Assembly: GCA_934096035.1 (NCBI GenBank)
Contig: CAKOKX010000001.1
Location: 682,001 to 746,000, forward strand
Length of the DNA stretch: 64,000 nt
Source: an uncultured Bacilli bacterium
GTDB lineage: Bacteria; Bacillota_I; Bacilli_A; RF39; UBA660
Direction of reading: 5' to 3'
The notes below the pieces were generated by a model. It saw nothing but the letters and a program-made list of their open reading frames with translations, was not told the DNA's origin and ran no database searches. This document shows positions 26,071 to 35,155 of the stretch, in pieces (positions within the stretch are counted from its first letter, which is position 1; every line of letters begins with the position of its first letter). The position numbers were made by a program, and so were the translations under genes.

Positions 26071-26086
26071 AAAAATATAAATTGGT

Positions 26087-26116
26087 AAAAAGAGAGCATC
26101 TTATACTCTCTTTTTG
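26087..26116 (+). terminator. terminator between dnaK and tldD
   Basis: A 10-bp stem AAAAAGAGAG/CTCTCTTTTT (26087-26096, 26106-26115). No convincing promoter is seen before tldD, so partial read-through is likely. Confidence 0.75.
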
Positions 26117-26135
26117 ACCGTTATAAGGAGAACAG

Positions 26136-27509
26136 ATGAAAAAAGAGAATCTTGAAAAAATGCTTGAAAATATGTTATCAACCGGTGGTGACTTTGCAGA
26201 AATATTCATTGAAGATAAAAAAACTACAATATATAATTACATTGATAGCAACCTAGATGGTTATAGCATTAACTATAGTAATGGAATAGGTCTTAGATTA
26301 GCTAAAGAAAATAATGTTTATTATGCTGCTACTAACGATTTTAGTAATAAGAATATTAATTTAATCATAAATTCTCTAAAAGAAAATATTAATGGAAAAG
26401 TAATATACAATTATGTATCATTAAATAGAATAAAAAAATATAAAAATAATCATAAAACTCATTATACAAATGACGATATAAAAAAATTATTTAATGATTT
26501 AGATAAAAAAATAAGAAGTAAAGATGAAAGAATTAATCAAGTAAGTCTAAATTTACAAAATGTTAAACAAAATGTAACTATCGCACGTGAAAATGGTTTA
26601 TTTAAAGGAGAAGAAAGAGAAAGAACTAGATTATATATAACCATTAGTTTAAAAGATAATGATAAATCATGTAACATAACATATTCATATGGTAAAACAA
26701 TTAGCTTGGATTTACTAGATGAAATAAATTATGATGAAGTAATAAATAATCTAATAAAAGAAGGTCTTGATAAACTATATGCAAAACCATGTATTGGTGG
26801 AGAAATGCCAGTTATTATCGAAAATGGTTTTGGGGGCGTAATATTTCACGAAGCCTGTGGGCATGCAATGGAAGCAACATCTGTAGCAGATGGAATTTCT
26901 GTTTTAAGTCATGATTTAGGTAATAAAATAGCAGGTGAAAAGGTAAGTATTACTGACGATGGAACATTATGTAATGAATGGGGATCATGTAGAATAGATG
27001 ATGAAGGAAGAGAAACAAAAGTTAATAAACTAATTGATAAAGGAGTATTAACTGGGTATTTAATTGATGAAATAAATAATCGCAAAATGAAAATGAATCC
27101 AACTGGAAGTAGTAGAAGAGAAAGTTACATATATGCTCCGACATCTAGAATGAATAATACCTATCTTGAAAAAGGAACAGATACTTTTGAAGATATGATA
27201 AAAGATATAAAAATAGGCCTTTATGCTAAAAAAATGGGTGGTGGATGTGTATCACCAGAGACTGGAGATTTTAACTTTGCTTGTGATCTAGCTTACATGA
27301 TTCGTGATGGTAAACTTGCTGAATGTGTTAAGTCAGCTAGTTTAATAGGTAACTGTAAAGATATATTACAAAGTGTAGAAATGGTCGGAGATAACCTAGC
27401 ACTTGGGCAAGGAATGTGTGGTTCAATCAGTGGCTCCGTTCCAGTAAATGTTGGAATGCCTCGTATAAAGGTTGGTCATATACTTGTCGGAGGTGAAAAA
27501 GATGAATAA
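26136..27509 (+). CDS. tldD: TldD metalloprotease subunit
   Basis: 457 residues of the TldD/PmbA family. The zinc site HEACGHAMEA (HExxxH, about residues 238-243) is intact. The C-terminus has GGGCVSPETGDFNFACDLAY and IGNCKDILQ, family hallmarks. TldD and TldE form a heterodimer that degrades unfolded peptides and matures some peptide products. Its position between dnaK and dnaJ is unusual and suggests a proteostasis role. The last eight bases overlap tldE. Confidence 0.92.
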   Translation: MKKENLEKMLENMLSTGGDFAEIFIEDKKTTIYNYIDSNLDGYSINYSNGIGLRLAKENNVYYAATNDFSNKNINLIINSLKENINGKVIYNYVSLNRIKKYKNNHKTHYTNDDIKKLFNDLDKKIRSKDERINQVSLNLQNVKQNVTIARENGLFKGEERERTRLYITISLKDNDKSCNITYSYGKTISLDLLDEINYDEVINNLIKEGLDKLYAKPCIGGEMPVIIENGFGGVIFHEACGHAMEATSVADGISVLSHDLGNKIAGEKVSITDDGTLCNEWGSCRIDDEGRETKVNKLIDKGVLTGYLIDEINNRKMKMNPTGSSRRESYIYAPTSRMNNTYLEKGTDTFEDMIKDIKIGLYAKKMGGGCVSPETGDFNFACDLAYMIRDGKLAECVKSASLIGNCKDILQSVEMVGDNLALGQGMCGSISGSVPVNVGMPRIKVGHILVGGEKDE

Positions 27510-28767
27510 ATTAATTAAAATTGGTCAAATGCATAACATTGATATTGAGATATTTAAAGAAAAACATAACAGCACAGATATAAGCACGTTAAATAATAAA
27601 ATTAAATTATTTCAAATAACTAATGTATCAAAATATATAATTAAAGCTATCAAAGATAATAGATGTGTTAAGATGGTTACTGAAAGCATTAAAAATCCTG
27701 AAGAGTTAATAAACACTTTGGAAGATATATTTAAAACATCAGATAATAAAAATTCTAATAGACTATGTTCTGGTAATATAAAAAATAAATTAAGAAAAAA
27801 AGAAATAGTTGATTATAGTAAAGTAAAAGAAGATTTATTATCATTAAACGAATTAAAGAAAAAGTATTCATGCATTAAATCAATTGAAGCAGATTATTCT
27901 CATACTGAATGCGGAAATTATATTACTAATTCAATAAATAGTTGTGATATGGAAGATGAAACATATTTTAATGCTTATGGAGCAGCTATAACAGTTAATA
28001 AAGATGATATAACTAGAGTATTATATATAGGTTATTATACAAAAGATTATGATTTTAACGAGTTTAAAGAATATCTATTGAAAAAATTAGAATACTTATT
28101 AATTAAATTAGATAGTAAGTCAGTTACTACGAATAAGTATAAAGTATTACTTACTAATAATGTCGTAGAAAGTATATTACTTACATTTAAAGATTCATTT
28201 CAAAGTAAAAATATATTTTTAAATGAGTCAGTATTATCTGGCAAATTAAATAGTAAAATATTTAGTGAAAAAATAAATATTGTTGAAGATTCTCCGAAAG
28301 GAATGTTAAATGCTAATTTTGATAGTGAAGGCACTTTAAAAAAATGCCAAACACTAGTTAAGAATGGTGTATTTATAAAAGAAATAAACAATATTGAGTA
28401 TGCTATTAAATTGAATAAAGAAGCATCAGGTAATGCTAATGGAGTTAATAATTTATATATAGAATGTGGAAATAAATCGTATGAAGAACTAATAAAGGAT
28501 CTTGATAACGGAATCATTATTGATGAAGCCTTTGGATTTCATTCTGGGGTAGATACAAAAACTGGTAACATATCAGTTCAAGCTGAAGGTCTACTTGTAG
28601 AAAATGGAAAAGTAACAAAAGGTCTAAATATGATTATATTATCTACGAATATTTTTGAAGTATTTTCAAATGTTTTAGAAGTTGGTAGTGATTTATCTAA
28701 TTTTAGTTTAAGTGTTAGAACTCCATCACTTTTACTACATGATATAACTATCACTGGAAAGGAGTAA
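27502..28767 (+). CDS. pmbA: TldE/PmbA partner subunit
   Basis: 422 residues from ATG 27502, which follows GGAGGTG; an earlier in-frame start lies inside tldD without a ribosome site. It is a TldD homolog lacking the HExxxH zinc motif, as is normal for TldE/PmbA (GFHSGVDTKTGNISVQAEGL and LEVGSDLSNF at the C-terminus). It forms the complex with TldD. Translationally coupled to tldD and three bases before dnaJ. Confidence 0.9.
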   Translation: MNKLIKIGQMHNIDIEIFKEKHNSTDISTLNNKIKLFQITNVSKYIIKAIKDNRCVKMVTESIKNPEELINTLEDIFKTSDNKNSNRLCSGNIKNKLRKKEIVDYSKVKEDLLSLNELKKKYSCIKSIEADYSHTECGNYITNSINSCDMEDETYFNAYGAAITVNKDDITRVLYIGYYTKDYDFNEFKEYLLKKLEYLLIKLDSKSVTTNKYKVLLTNNVVESILLTFKDSFQSKNIFLNESVLSGKLNSKIFSEKINIVEDSPKGMLNANFDSEGTLKKCQTLVKNGVFIKEINNIEYAIKLNKEASGNANGVNNLYIECGNKSYEELIKDLDNGIIIDEAFGFHSGVDTKTGNISVQAEGLLVENGKVTKGLNMIILSTNIFEVFSNVLEVGSDLSNFSLSVRTPSLLLHDITITGKE

Positions 28768-28770
28768 AAA

Positions 28771-29901
28771 ATGAATAAAAAAGATTATTATGAAGTCTTA
28801 GGAGTCAGTAAAACTGCCACAGACGAAGAAATAAAAAGAGCTTTTAGAAAATTAGCAAAACAATATCATCCAGATATAAATAAAGAACCAGGAGCCGAAG
28901 AAAAATTTAAAGAAATTGGTGAAGCGTATGCAGTTTTATCTGATGCTACCAAAAGACGCCAATATGACCAATTTGGTCATGCTGCATTTCAAAATGGTGG
29001 AGGTGCAGGTGGCGCATCAGGATTCCAAGGTTTTAACATGGGTGACATTGATCTTGAAGACATTCTTGGAGATTTATTCGGTGGAGGATTTTCAAGTTTC
29101 TCAGGATTTGGAAGAAGTTCGAAGTCAAGCAACAGAGCTAGAAAAGGTGAAGATATAAGGGTAATATTAAATCTTACTTTTGAAGAAGCTGCCTTTGGAT
29201 GTGAAAAAGATGTTAAATTAAATCTTACAAGTGAATGTTCAAAATGTAAAGGTAAAGGTGGCTTTAATGAATCAACATGTAGAACTTGTGGCGGAGCCGG
29301 AAAAGTATTAGAACAAGCTCAAACCATATTTGGATACATGCAAACGCAAAAAACATGTCCAGATTGTAAAGGTTTAGGTAAAACTTATGCAACAGTTTGT
29401 GACGATTGTCGAGGCAAAGGAATTGTTGATAAAGTTAAAACATTAACTGTAACTATTCCTGAAGGTGTTGATGAAGGATACCAACTAAGACTAAGTGGCA
29501 AGGGTAATGCCGGAGTAAATGGTGGACCAAACGGAGATGTTTTTCTAGAATTTAAAATCAAAGAACATCCTTTATTTGAAAGAGACGGAGCAGATATTTA
29601 TTTAGAAGTTCCAGTAACTATAACCGATGCAGCTTTAGGATGCAAGAAAGAAATACCAACGCTTTATGGTAATATTATATTAGAGATAAAAGCTGGTACA
29701 CAAAACTATACTAAGTTAAAAATTAAGGGTAAAGGAATTAAATTACCAAATAAAATCAGTAAAGGTGATATGTATGCTGTGGTAAATATTATTACTCCAA
29801 CTAAACTTGATAGAAAGCAAAAAGCATTATTACAAGATTTAGCAAAAACTGACCTTGAAGATGCCCCAGAATTTAAAAACTTTAAAAAATATGTAAAATA
29901 A
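28771..29901 (+). CDS. dnaJ: co-chaperone DnaJ (Hsp40)
   Basis: 376 residues, type I. J domain with YHPDINKEPGAEEKFKEIGE (HPD at about residues 33-35), a Gly/Phe-rich linker, and four zinc-binding repeats CSKCKGKG, CRTCGGAG, CPDCKGLG, CDDCRGKG. C-terminal substrate domains follow. It stimulates DnaK ATPase. It is separated from dnaK by the tldD-pmbA pair. Confidence 0.97.
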   Translation: MNKKDYYEVLGVSKTATDEEIKRAFRKLAKQYHPDINKEPGAEEKFKEIGEAYAVLSDATKRRQYDQFGHAAFQNGGGAGGASGFQGFNMGDIDLEDILGDLFGGGFSSFSGFGRSSKSSNRARKGEDIRVILNLTFEEAAFGCEKDVKLNLTSECSKCKGKGGFNESTCRTCGGAGKVLEQAQTIFGYMQTQKTCPDCKGLGKTYATVCDDCRGKGIVDKVKTLTVTIPEGVDEGYQLRLSGKGNAGVNGGPNGDVFLEFKIKEHPLFERDGADIYLEVPVTITDAALGCKKEIPTLYGNIILEIKAGTQNYTKLKIKGKGIKLPNKISKGDMYAVVNIITPTKLDRKQKALLQDLAKTDLEDAPEFKNFKKYVK

Positions 29902-29930
29902 AGGCTAAAAAATGCCTTTATTTTATTTTT
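29898..29930 (+). terminator. terminator of the heat-shock operon
   Basis: ATAAAGGC/GCCTTTAT stem (29898-29905, 29914-29921) followed by a long T-rich run. Confidence 0.8.
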
Positions 29931-29962
29931 ATATAGACAATTATTCAAGAAAATGTTATTCT

Positions 29963-29968
29963 TATAAT
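29963..29968 (+). promoter_or_regulatory. -10 box for the acidic-tail membrane protein
   Basis: TATAAT at 29963-29968, 26 bases before the ATG; -35 not convincing. Confidence 0.4.
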
Positions 29969-29993
29969 AGAATGAAAGTAGTGAGGGATAAAA

Positions 29994-31823
29994 ATGAATG
30001 AAAATTTAGAAAACAATTTGAGTGACAGTGTGGGTTCAGAAAATAACACGAATGAATTAAATACTAGTCAACCAAATGAAATGGTTAATGAAAATATTAG
30101 CCAACAAAATAATATGGAACAATTGAACATCAGTGAACCTATAGAAACGCCAAACGTAAATAATGATTTAAGCAATAACATAAGTCAAATGGGAACTAAT
30201 CAACCAGTTGAACCAATTAATGCCAGTGACGCTGGAGCAATGAACCAAGTTGGATTTAATCAACCTGAAGTTATGAATACTAACAATAATATGGTTGGAG
30301 CTAATTACCAAGGATTAGATCCAAATACTCAAAATGTTAATGGTTTTAATTATCAAAATAACATAAATTCAAATAACAACATAGTTAATAATCCTGTCAA
30401 AAAGAAAAATAAAGGATTAATAATAGGATTAGTTATTGCTATAGTAGCATTACTCATCGTTGTAGGTGGCTTTGTTTATATAAAGAGTACATATAATGCT
30501 AAAAGTTTCTTAAACAAAAATGCTAAAAATATTATTGCATCTATTGATAAGTCCTTTGATGCCTTATCAATAAACGATGATTTAATCAATAACATTGATA
30601 AATATGATATGATTAATGATACAAATATTACATTAACAACATCATCTACAACATTAAAATCATTAAATAATTTACAAATAAGTTTAAATGAAAAGTCAAA
30701 TATAAATGATAATTATTTAAGTTTAGACTTAGGGTTAAAACAAAATAATGAAAGTATAAACGGAACCATTGTTTACAATAACAATAAAATCTATTTAAAT
30801 AGTAAAGATATTTTTAATAGTCCTCTTTATACAACTTTAGATAAAAACATTTTTGCAAATACTGAAGAATATGTTGATATGGTTAAGAATTTTTCAAATA
30901 TTAATGATTTTGAAAATTCAATGAAAAATATCGTTAAATATGTAACAAGTGCATTAGAACAAGCAAATATGAATACCAAAACTAGTGGACTAAATGTAAC
31001 ATATACATATGAAATAAATGAAAACAATTACAATAAAGTAATAGATAAATTTATTGAACTAGTTAAAAATGATAAAACTATAATGTCTTATTTAGAAAAT
31101 GATACATCAATTTTAGATAGTTTAAAAGATAGTCCAATTAATATTAAATTTGAAATAACTATAAAAATTTTAACCAATGAAGTTCAATCATTTGTATTAG
31201 ATATTGAAGGAAGTAAATTAGAAGGTACAAAAGTTGAAAAAGATAAATATAAAATTGTTGGTGAAGATACAGAATTGTATTTAGAATGTAAAGATGATGT
31301 TATAACAATAACTGAAGGAACAAATAAAATAAGTATTGAAATAAGTGATAAAAAATTAGGGTTAACAGCCAATGTTGAAAACTCAATTATAGAATTAACA
31401 TTACAAAATGATAAGAAAAGTTCAACTCTAACAGCAAACATCGATGTTGAAGGAGTAAAAGTTAAGTGTAATATCAAAGTAAACGAAGACTCTAAAAACA
31501 ATAAATCTGATGCAACTGGAAAGATTGATATAACTTACAATAATGAAAATGTAGTAATAGATTTCACTAATAAAATGGAATATGGAAAAAATAAAATTAC
31601 AAAAAGTGATATTACAAATGCCAAAGATTTTGAACAACTTACTGATTCAGAATCAAGCACTATAATGTTAAATTTATATAGTAAACTTGGAGCATTTGAA
31701 TTCTTTAAAGATATTTCAAGTATAATTGGTGATATTGATGAACCGGATTATTCAGATGACGATTATGATTTTAGTGATACTGAAGACGATAGTGATTATA
31801 ATTGGGACGACTTTGAATTTTAA
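29994..31823 (+). CDS. membrane-anchored protein with Asn/Gln-rich head and acidic tail
   Basis: 609 residues. Residues 1 to about 135 are low complexity (Asn, Gln, Glu, Ser) with loose NQP repeats. A basic patch VKKKNKG precedes one membrane helix (about 140-163). By the positive-inside rule the low-complexity head is cytoplasmic and the 440-residue remainder is outside. The outer part is beta-rich and repetitive with several similar strands about 35 residues apart. It ends in an Asp-rich tail (DEPDYSDDDYDFSDTEDDSD). Families of similar layout are common in gut Firmicutes; function unknown. Monocistronic. Confidence 0.7.
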   Translation: MNENLENNLSDSVGSENNTNELNTSQPNEMVNENISQQNNMEQLNISEPIETPNVNNDLSNNISQMGTNQPVEPINASDAGAMNQVGFNQPEVMNTNNNMVGANYQGLDPNTQNVNGFNYQNNINSNNNIVNNPVKKKNKGLIIGLVIAIVALLIVVGGFVYIKSTYNAKSFLNKNAKNIIASIDKSFDALSINDDLINNIDKYDMINDTNITLTTSSTTLKSLNNLQISLNEKSNINDNYLSLDLGLKQNNESINGTIVYNNNKIYLNSKDIFNSPLYTTLDKNIFANTEEYVDMVKNFSNINDFENSMKNIVKYVTSALEQANMNTKTSGLNVTYTYEINENNYNKVIDKFIELVKNDKTIMSYLENDTSILDSLKDSPINIKFEITIKILTNEVQSFVLDIEGSKLEGTKVEKDKYKIVGEDTELYLECKDDVITITEGTNKISIEISDKKLGLTANVENSIIELTLQNDKKSSTLTANIDVEGVKVKCNIKVNEDSKNNKSDATGKIDITYNNENVVIDFTNKMEYGKNKITKSDITNAKDFEQLTDSESSTIMLNLYSKLGAFEFFKDISSIIGDIDEPDYSDDDYDFSDTEDDSDYNWDDFEF

Positions 31824-31848
31824 AAGCATTTTTAAAAATGCTTTTTTT
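31822..31848 (+). terminator. intrinsic terminator
   Basis: A near-perfect palindrome with AAAAGCATTTTT and AAAAATGCTTTT arms, followed by T's. Confidence 0.8.
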
Positions 31849-31860
31849 GTTTATAAATTT

Positions 31861-31889
31861 TTGACATTATATGGGTATAGTGATAAAAT
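31861..31889 (+). promoter_or_regulatory. promoter of the glycosyltransferase-GtrA gene
   Basis: TTGACA (31861-31866), 17 bases, TAAAAT (31884-31889), 17 bases before ATG 31907. Confidence 0.75.
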
Positions 31890-31906
31890 AATAATGGTGT
31901 TAACAA

Positions 31907-32869
31907 ATGAATAAAGAAATTTTATTAGTTGTAAACTATTATAATGAGAGTATTATTGATTTTGAAAAACAATTAAAGCCCACTCATGAAATTTTTGAAA
32001 ATATTGTTATTTGCAATAAAAACAACTGTGATATAAAAAGTAATTATCCGATTTTCAGTGGAAGAAATTATGATTATTTAGACCAAATTAATAATTATAT
32101 TAAAAAACAAAAGTTAAATATTAAATCAATAGTTTTCGTAGATAATATTAACAACATTGATAATGAAGATATTGCTAAATGTGCTTTAGATGCTATGAAT
32201 AATGAAGATACAATAGTACTTGGCTCTAACGAAAACAATAATATGAGTAAAGATCTAATAAACAAAATATTTAATACATTATTTAATACTAATTTTAAAT
32301 CTGTTTTGCCAGAAATAAAAGCCATTAATATAAAATTATTCAATAAATTAATAAACAATTTAAAAAAAGATAATAATTACATGATAACTGTAATAACTGA
32401 AAATATTGCTTTAAAAGAAAATGAAATTAACACAATTTGGCGAAAAAGCACGAATAGAGTAGGGAAGGATAGTTTTAAAATGCTCCCCTATCTAAAAGGG
32501 CTTATGCCATATATCATTAAATCAATAATACCATATTTAATAAGTTATATATTATTTATGATAATATTTTATTTAAAATCTTCAACAAACGATTTAGAAG
32601 GAATCATTTTTGCAAATTTAATTTCCGAAGGAGTAGGGATAGTACTACATATAATAATCAACTATAATTGTATATACAAATATAATCTTGTTTCTAGAAA
32701 CATCCTGTTTTTACTAAAAAAGATCTTCAGAATAATATTATCTTGTTTCTTCATTTATATTTTATATAATTTATTAAATATAAATTTATTTGTAAGTAAA
32801 TTATTAGTAGACTTAATACTTATGATAGTAATAGCATTAATTTTTACTTCTGTATCAAAAAAAGAATAA
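31907..32869 (+). CDS. degenerate glycosyltransferase-like domain fused to a GtrA-like membrane domain
   Basis: 320 residues. The N-terminal 190 residues look like a reduced GT-A fold (LLVVNYYNES, IVFVDNINNIDNEDI) but lack a clear DxD metal motif. The C-terminal 125 residues form four membrane helices spaced as in GtrA/DPMS-type proteins (ANLISEGVGIVLHIIINYN). Such fusions move or add polyprenyl-linked sugars for surface glycans. A second, stand-alone GtrA protein is at 60160-60567. Enzymatic activity is doubtful; the assignment is from layout. Confidence 0.55.
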   Translation: MNKEILLVVNYYNESIIDFEKQLKPTHEIFENIVICNKNNCDIKSNYPIFSGRNYDYLDQINNYIKKQKLNIKSIVFVDNINNIDNEDIAKCALDAMNNEDTIVLGSNENNNMSKDLINKIFNTLFNTNFKSVLPEIKAINIKLFNKLINNLKKDNNYMITVITENIALKENEINTIWRKSTNRVGKDSFKMLPYLKGLMPYIIKSIIPYLISYILFMIIFYLKSSTNDLEGIIFANLISEGVGIVLHIIINYNCIYKYNLVSRNILFLLKKIFRIILSCFFIYILYNLLNINLFVSKLLVDLILMIVIALIFTSVSKKE

Positions 32870-32871
32870 TT

Positions 32872-32915
32872 AAAGTCCCCTACTTAAGATAAGTCATAAG
32901 ATAGGGGACTTTTCA
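32872..32915 (+). terminator. strong intrinsic terminator
   Basis: An 11-bp GC-containing stem AAAGTCCCCTA/TAGGGGACTTT (32872-32882, 32902-32912) with T's after it and a small inner CTTA/TAAG pairing. Confidence 0.85.
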
Positions 32916-32936
32916 TATATACATACACGCATATAT

Positions 32937-33008
32937 CCTTATTTATAATAAATATAAGGTTATAAACGCGCAATATTAACCTTATTAAAATATAAATAAG
33001 GTTATAAA
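32937..33008. repeat. two similar hairpins each followed by the same 12-bp sequence
   Basis: CCTTAT...ATAAGG arms form hairpins at 32937-32959 and 32980-33001. The direct repeat TAAGGTTATAAA occurs at 32955-32966 and 32997-33008, 42 bp apart. It could be a protein-binding cluster near the terminus; no known site is matched. Confidence 0.6.
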
Positions 33009-33183
33009 ATACTTTTTTAAATTTTAAAACTTATTATAAAAAATAATTTTGTTTTTGTTATAAAAATAATTTTATGTTATATTTATGATTAATTATATTT
33101 ATTGAGTAAAGAAAAGTTATTTAAAAAGATAAGAACGATTTGAAAAATATAATATAATTTTAATTAAAAATCAAGAATTTAAT

Positions 33184-33211
33184 ATACAAAATAATATATA
33201 TTATGTTAACT
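33184..33211. other. candidate dif site (XerC/XerD recombination site)
   Basis: ATACAAAATAA, TATATA, TTATGTTAACT gives the 11-6-11 dif layout. The right arm matches the Escherichia coli dif arm TTATGTTAAAT and the Bacillus subtilis arm TTATGTAAACT at 10 of 11 positions each. The left arm matches only in its terminal ATAA. The site lies in the gene-free spacer where gene direction flips, 2.8 kb from a xer-type gene. The left arm is weak, and AT-rich DNA raises the chance of a coincidental match. Confidence 0.55.
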
Positions 33212-33360
33212 TAGTCATTGAAAAAATACAAATATAATTTGTTGATTTTGTATCGCTATTTGTATTTATATTAATAACATTAATCTTTTCTTTCTTTGAA
33301 AATTTATTCATAAGTAACTTAACAATATTTATAAACAATTTAATCATAATAAACATCAAA

Positions 33361-33546
33361 TTATAAATATTTATCTTTTATATATGAAATATCTTTCCCA
33401 ATCTGTTCTAATATTTTTCTTTGTTTCTTAAGTTCATTATATGTTAAAATTGGCAAAATAGATTTTATAATTGTAACTAATATTATTATTACTCCGATTA
33501 TAATTATATAATTTGCAATTACTTCATAATCAATATTTAGTCCCAT
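33361..33546 (-). CDS. small membrane protein with C-terminal coiled coil (61 aa)
   Basis: One hydrophobic helix (about residues 10-33) followed by a charged helical tail (LKKQRKILEQIGKDISYIKD). AAGGATG lies nine bases before the ATG. No family recognised. First minus-strand gene after the gene-free spacer. Confidence 0.6.
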   Translation of the reverse strand: MGLNIDYEVIANYIIIIGVIIILVTIIKSILPILTYNELKKQRKILEQIGKDISYIKDKYL

Positions 33547-33634
33547 AAAAACACATCCTTACTTTTTGTAGTTTAACACAGACAAGATTAAATGTAAATA
33601 CTCTCCCCCACTCTTTTTGATGTGTCAACACATT

Positions 33635-34393
33635 TTAACTAATCATCACATTTACTATTACTAGGATTGTTCCTATAATAAGACCTAAATAAATCCACTT
33701 ATTTTCTTTATATTTTAATGCTCTAGGAAGCATTTCTTGTATTGACAAAGTAATCATTAGCCCTGCTACTACAATTAAGACTATACTTATCATGAGTTCT
33801 GATACAAATCTTTTTAAAAATACATAAGCTAGGATAGCACCTAAAGGTTCAGATAATCCAGATATTAGTGTAGATTTTATAGCCTTTTTTCTACTACCAG
33901 TTGCATAATATATTGGCACTGCAATAGAAATTCCTTCAGGAATATTATGAAGCATAATAGCAATTGATAATCTTAAACCTAGATCAATACTATGATAACT
34001 ACTTAAAAATGTTGCAATACCTTCCGGTAAATTATGAAGAATTAAAACAATCATGTTTAGAATACCAAGTTTATATAAATCAATACCTTTGCTTTCTTTT
34101 TCTACTAAGGAACTTAGATATGTAATAATTATATAACTAATAATAAATGCTATTAATAAAATTATTAAAGTTTTTCCAATTCCATAGAAGTTAACTATTT
34201 CAAAAAATGATGTTGGAATTAAATCTAAAATACTTATAGAAATCATTATTGCAATAGAAAAAGAAAGACAAAAACTTATAAATTTACTTAAGTTCTTCTC
34301 TTTAATTTTAAAAAATATTGGAATAGCTCCGATTAACGTTGATAGACCAGCTAATGTTGATAATATAAGTGGAATTATAATCTTTTGCATCAT
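33635..34393 (-). CDS. ZIP-family metal transporter (ZupT-like)
   Basis: 252 residues, eight hydrophobic helices. The metal-binding signatures HNLPEGIATF and HNIPEGISIA (helices IV and V) are both intact. ZupT-type ZIP proteins import zinc and other divalent metals. The start follows GGTGAT directly; a second ATG is the next codon. The 24-base gap to the upstream 231-aa gene suggests an operon. Metal specificity cannot be read from sequence. Confidence 0.9.
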   Translation of the reverse strand: MMQKIIIPLILSTLAGLSTLIGAIPIFFKIKEKNLSKFISFCLSFSIAIMISISILDLIPTSFFEIVNFYGIGKTLIILLIAFIISYIIITYLSSLVEKESKGIDLYKLGILNMIVLILHNLPEGIATFLSSYHSIDLGLRLSIAIMLHNIPEGISIAVPIYYATGSRKKAIKSTLISGLSEPLGAILAYVFLKRFVSELMISIVLIVVAGLMITLSIQEMLPRALKYKENKWIYLGLIIGTILVIVNVMIS

Positions 34394-34416
34394 ATCACCA
34401 CTTAATTATATTCAAG

Positions 34417-35112
34417 TTATCTTACTAAATTTCGTTTTAATTCTTCATTATGGAAAATTGAATGATCAACAGTTGCTGTTTTCATTGATTTCATAATAGC
34501 TCTTTTTTGTGGTGCTAATTTAGCTAAATCTTGCAAAAGAAAGTTGTAAACTGATAAATAACTAATTACAGGAATTATAGTTATTAAAGAGTCAGCCATA
34601 ATATCCCAAGTACATTCAGTTAATGATGATTCATACCATATTGGTTGTTTCTTATTTATCCTTTCATTTAAAGCTTCCATTACCTTTTCTAATATTTCGC
34701 ATTCAGATGTTGATAAGAACGGACTTTTAGTATTTTCTAGTCTTTTTAATTCATATCTTAAAGCTTTAACAAAGAAAGTTTTTTCTCCATCACTATGGCA
34801 TAATAAATTTTCACTAAATAGTAAATTGCCATGTTGAAAAATCTCCTTTTTATAAACCATTGAAAAGTATAATCTTAAAAGTAAGTTTATAGAAGCACTA
34901 TCCGATATTAAATAATCATTAATATTGCTTCCTCTTTTTTCAATTGTAGCTTTCTCATATTCTAAAAACGCTTCTAAATTAAATGTTTTTTTAGAAAATC
35001 TTCTTTTTAATTCTTCGTAGGCATCTTTTTGTAATTCAATACTAAATTGATTAGAAAAAATAATAAAAGATAACTCAGACAAGCTAATATTTTGTATGTT
35101 TTTTGTTCTCAT
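34417..35112 (-). CDS. unknown protein, 231 aa
   Basis: A soluble, helical, Lys/Glu-rich protein starting MRTKNIQNISLSELSF, with AAGGAG before the ATG. A hydrophobic patch SLITIIPVISYLSVYNFL lies near residue 190. The N-terminal 70 residues (LQKDAYEELKRRFSKK) look like a helical bundle. No family recognised. It precedes the ZIP gene by 24 bases; co-expression is likely but a shared role is not established. Confidence 0.65.
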   Translation of the reverse strand: MRTKNIQNISLSELSFIIFSNQFSIELQKDAYEELKRRFSKKTFNLEAFLEYEKATIEKRGSNINDYLISDSASINLLLRLYFSMVYKKEIFQHGNLLFSENLLCHSDGEKTFFVKALRYELKRLENTKSPFLSTSECEILEKVMEALNERINKKQPIWYESSLTECTWDIMADSLITIIPVISYLSVYNFLLQDLAKLAPQKRAIMKSMKTATVDHSIFHNEELKRNLVR

Positions 35113-35155
35113 ATATATCTCCTTATCTAGATAGTATCATATAGTATGTTAAAAA

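Larger units (their letters stand above)
32916..33360. other. gene-free, extremely AT-rich spacer at the gene-direction switch
   Basis: No frame with a ribosome site is visible on either strand. The stretch holds the two hairpins at 32937-33001 and the dif-like site at 33184-33211. Genes to the left mostly read rightwards and genes to the right mostly read leftwards. Confidence 0.7.

Noticed and set aside
25572..26209. Long minus-strand frames opposite the dnaK 3' end and tldD start
   Set aside because: Ser/Ala/Leu-rich antisense shadows of the DnaK lid; no ribosome sites and full overlap with certain genes.
32872..32912. The strong hairpin before the gene-free spacer as a fork-trap or origin element
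   Set aside because: Its position three bases after a stop codon and its T-run make it an ordinary terminator.
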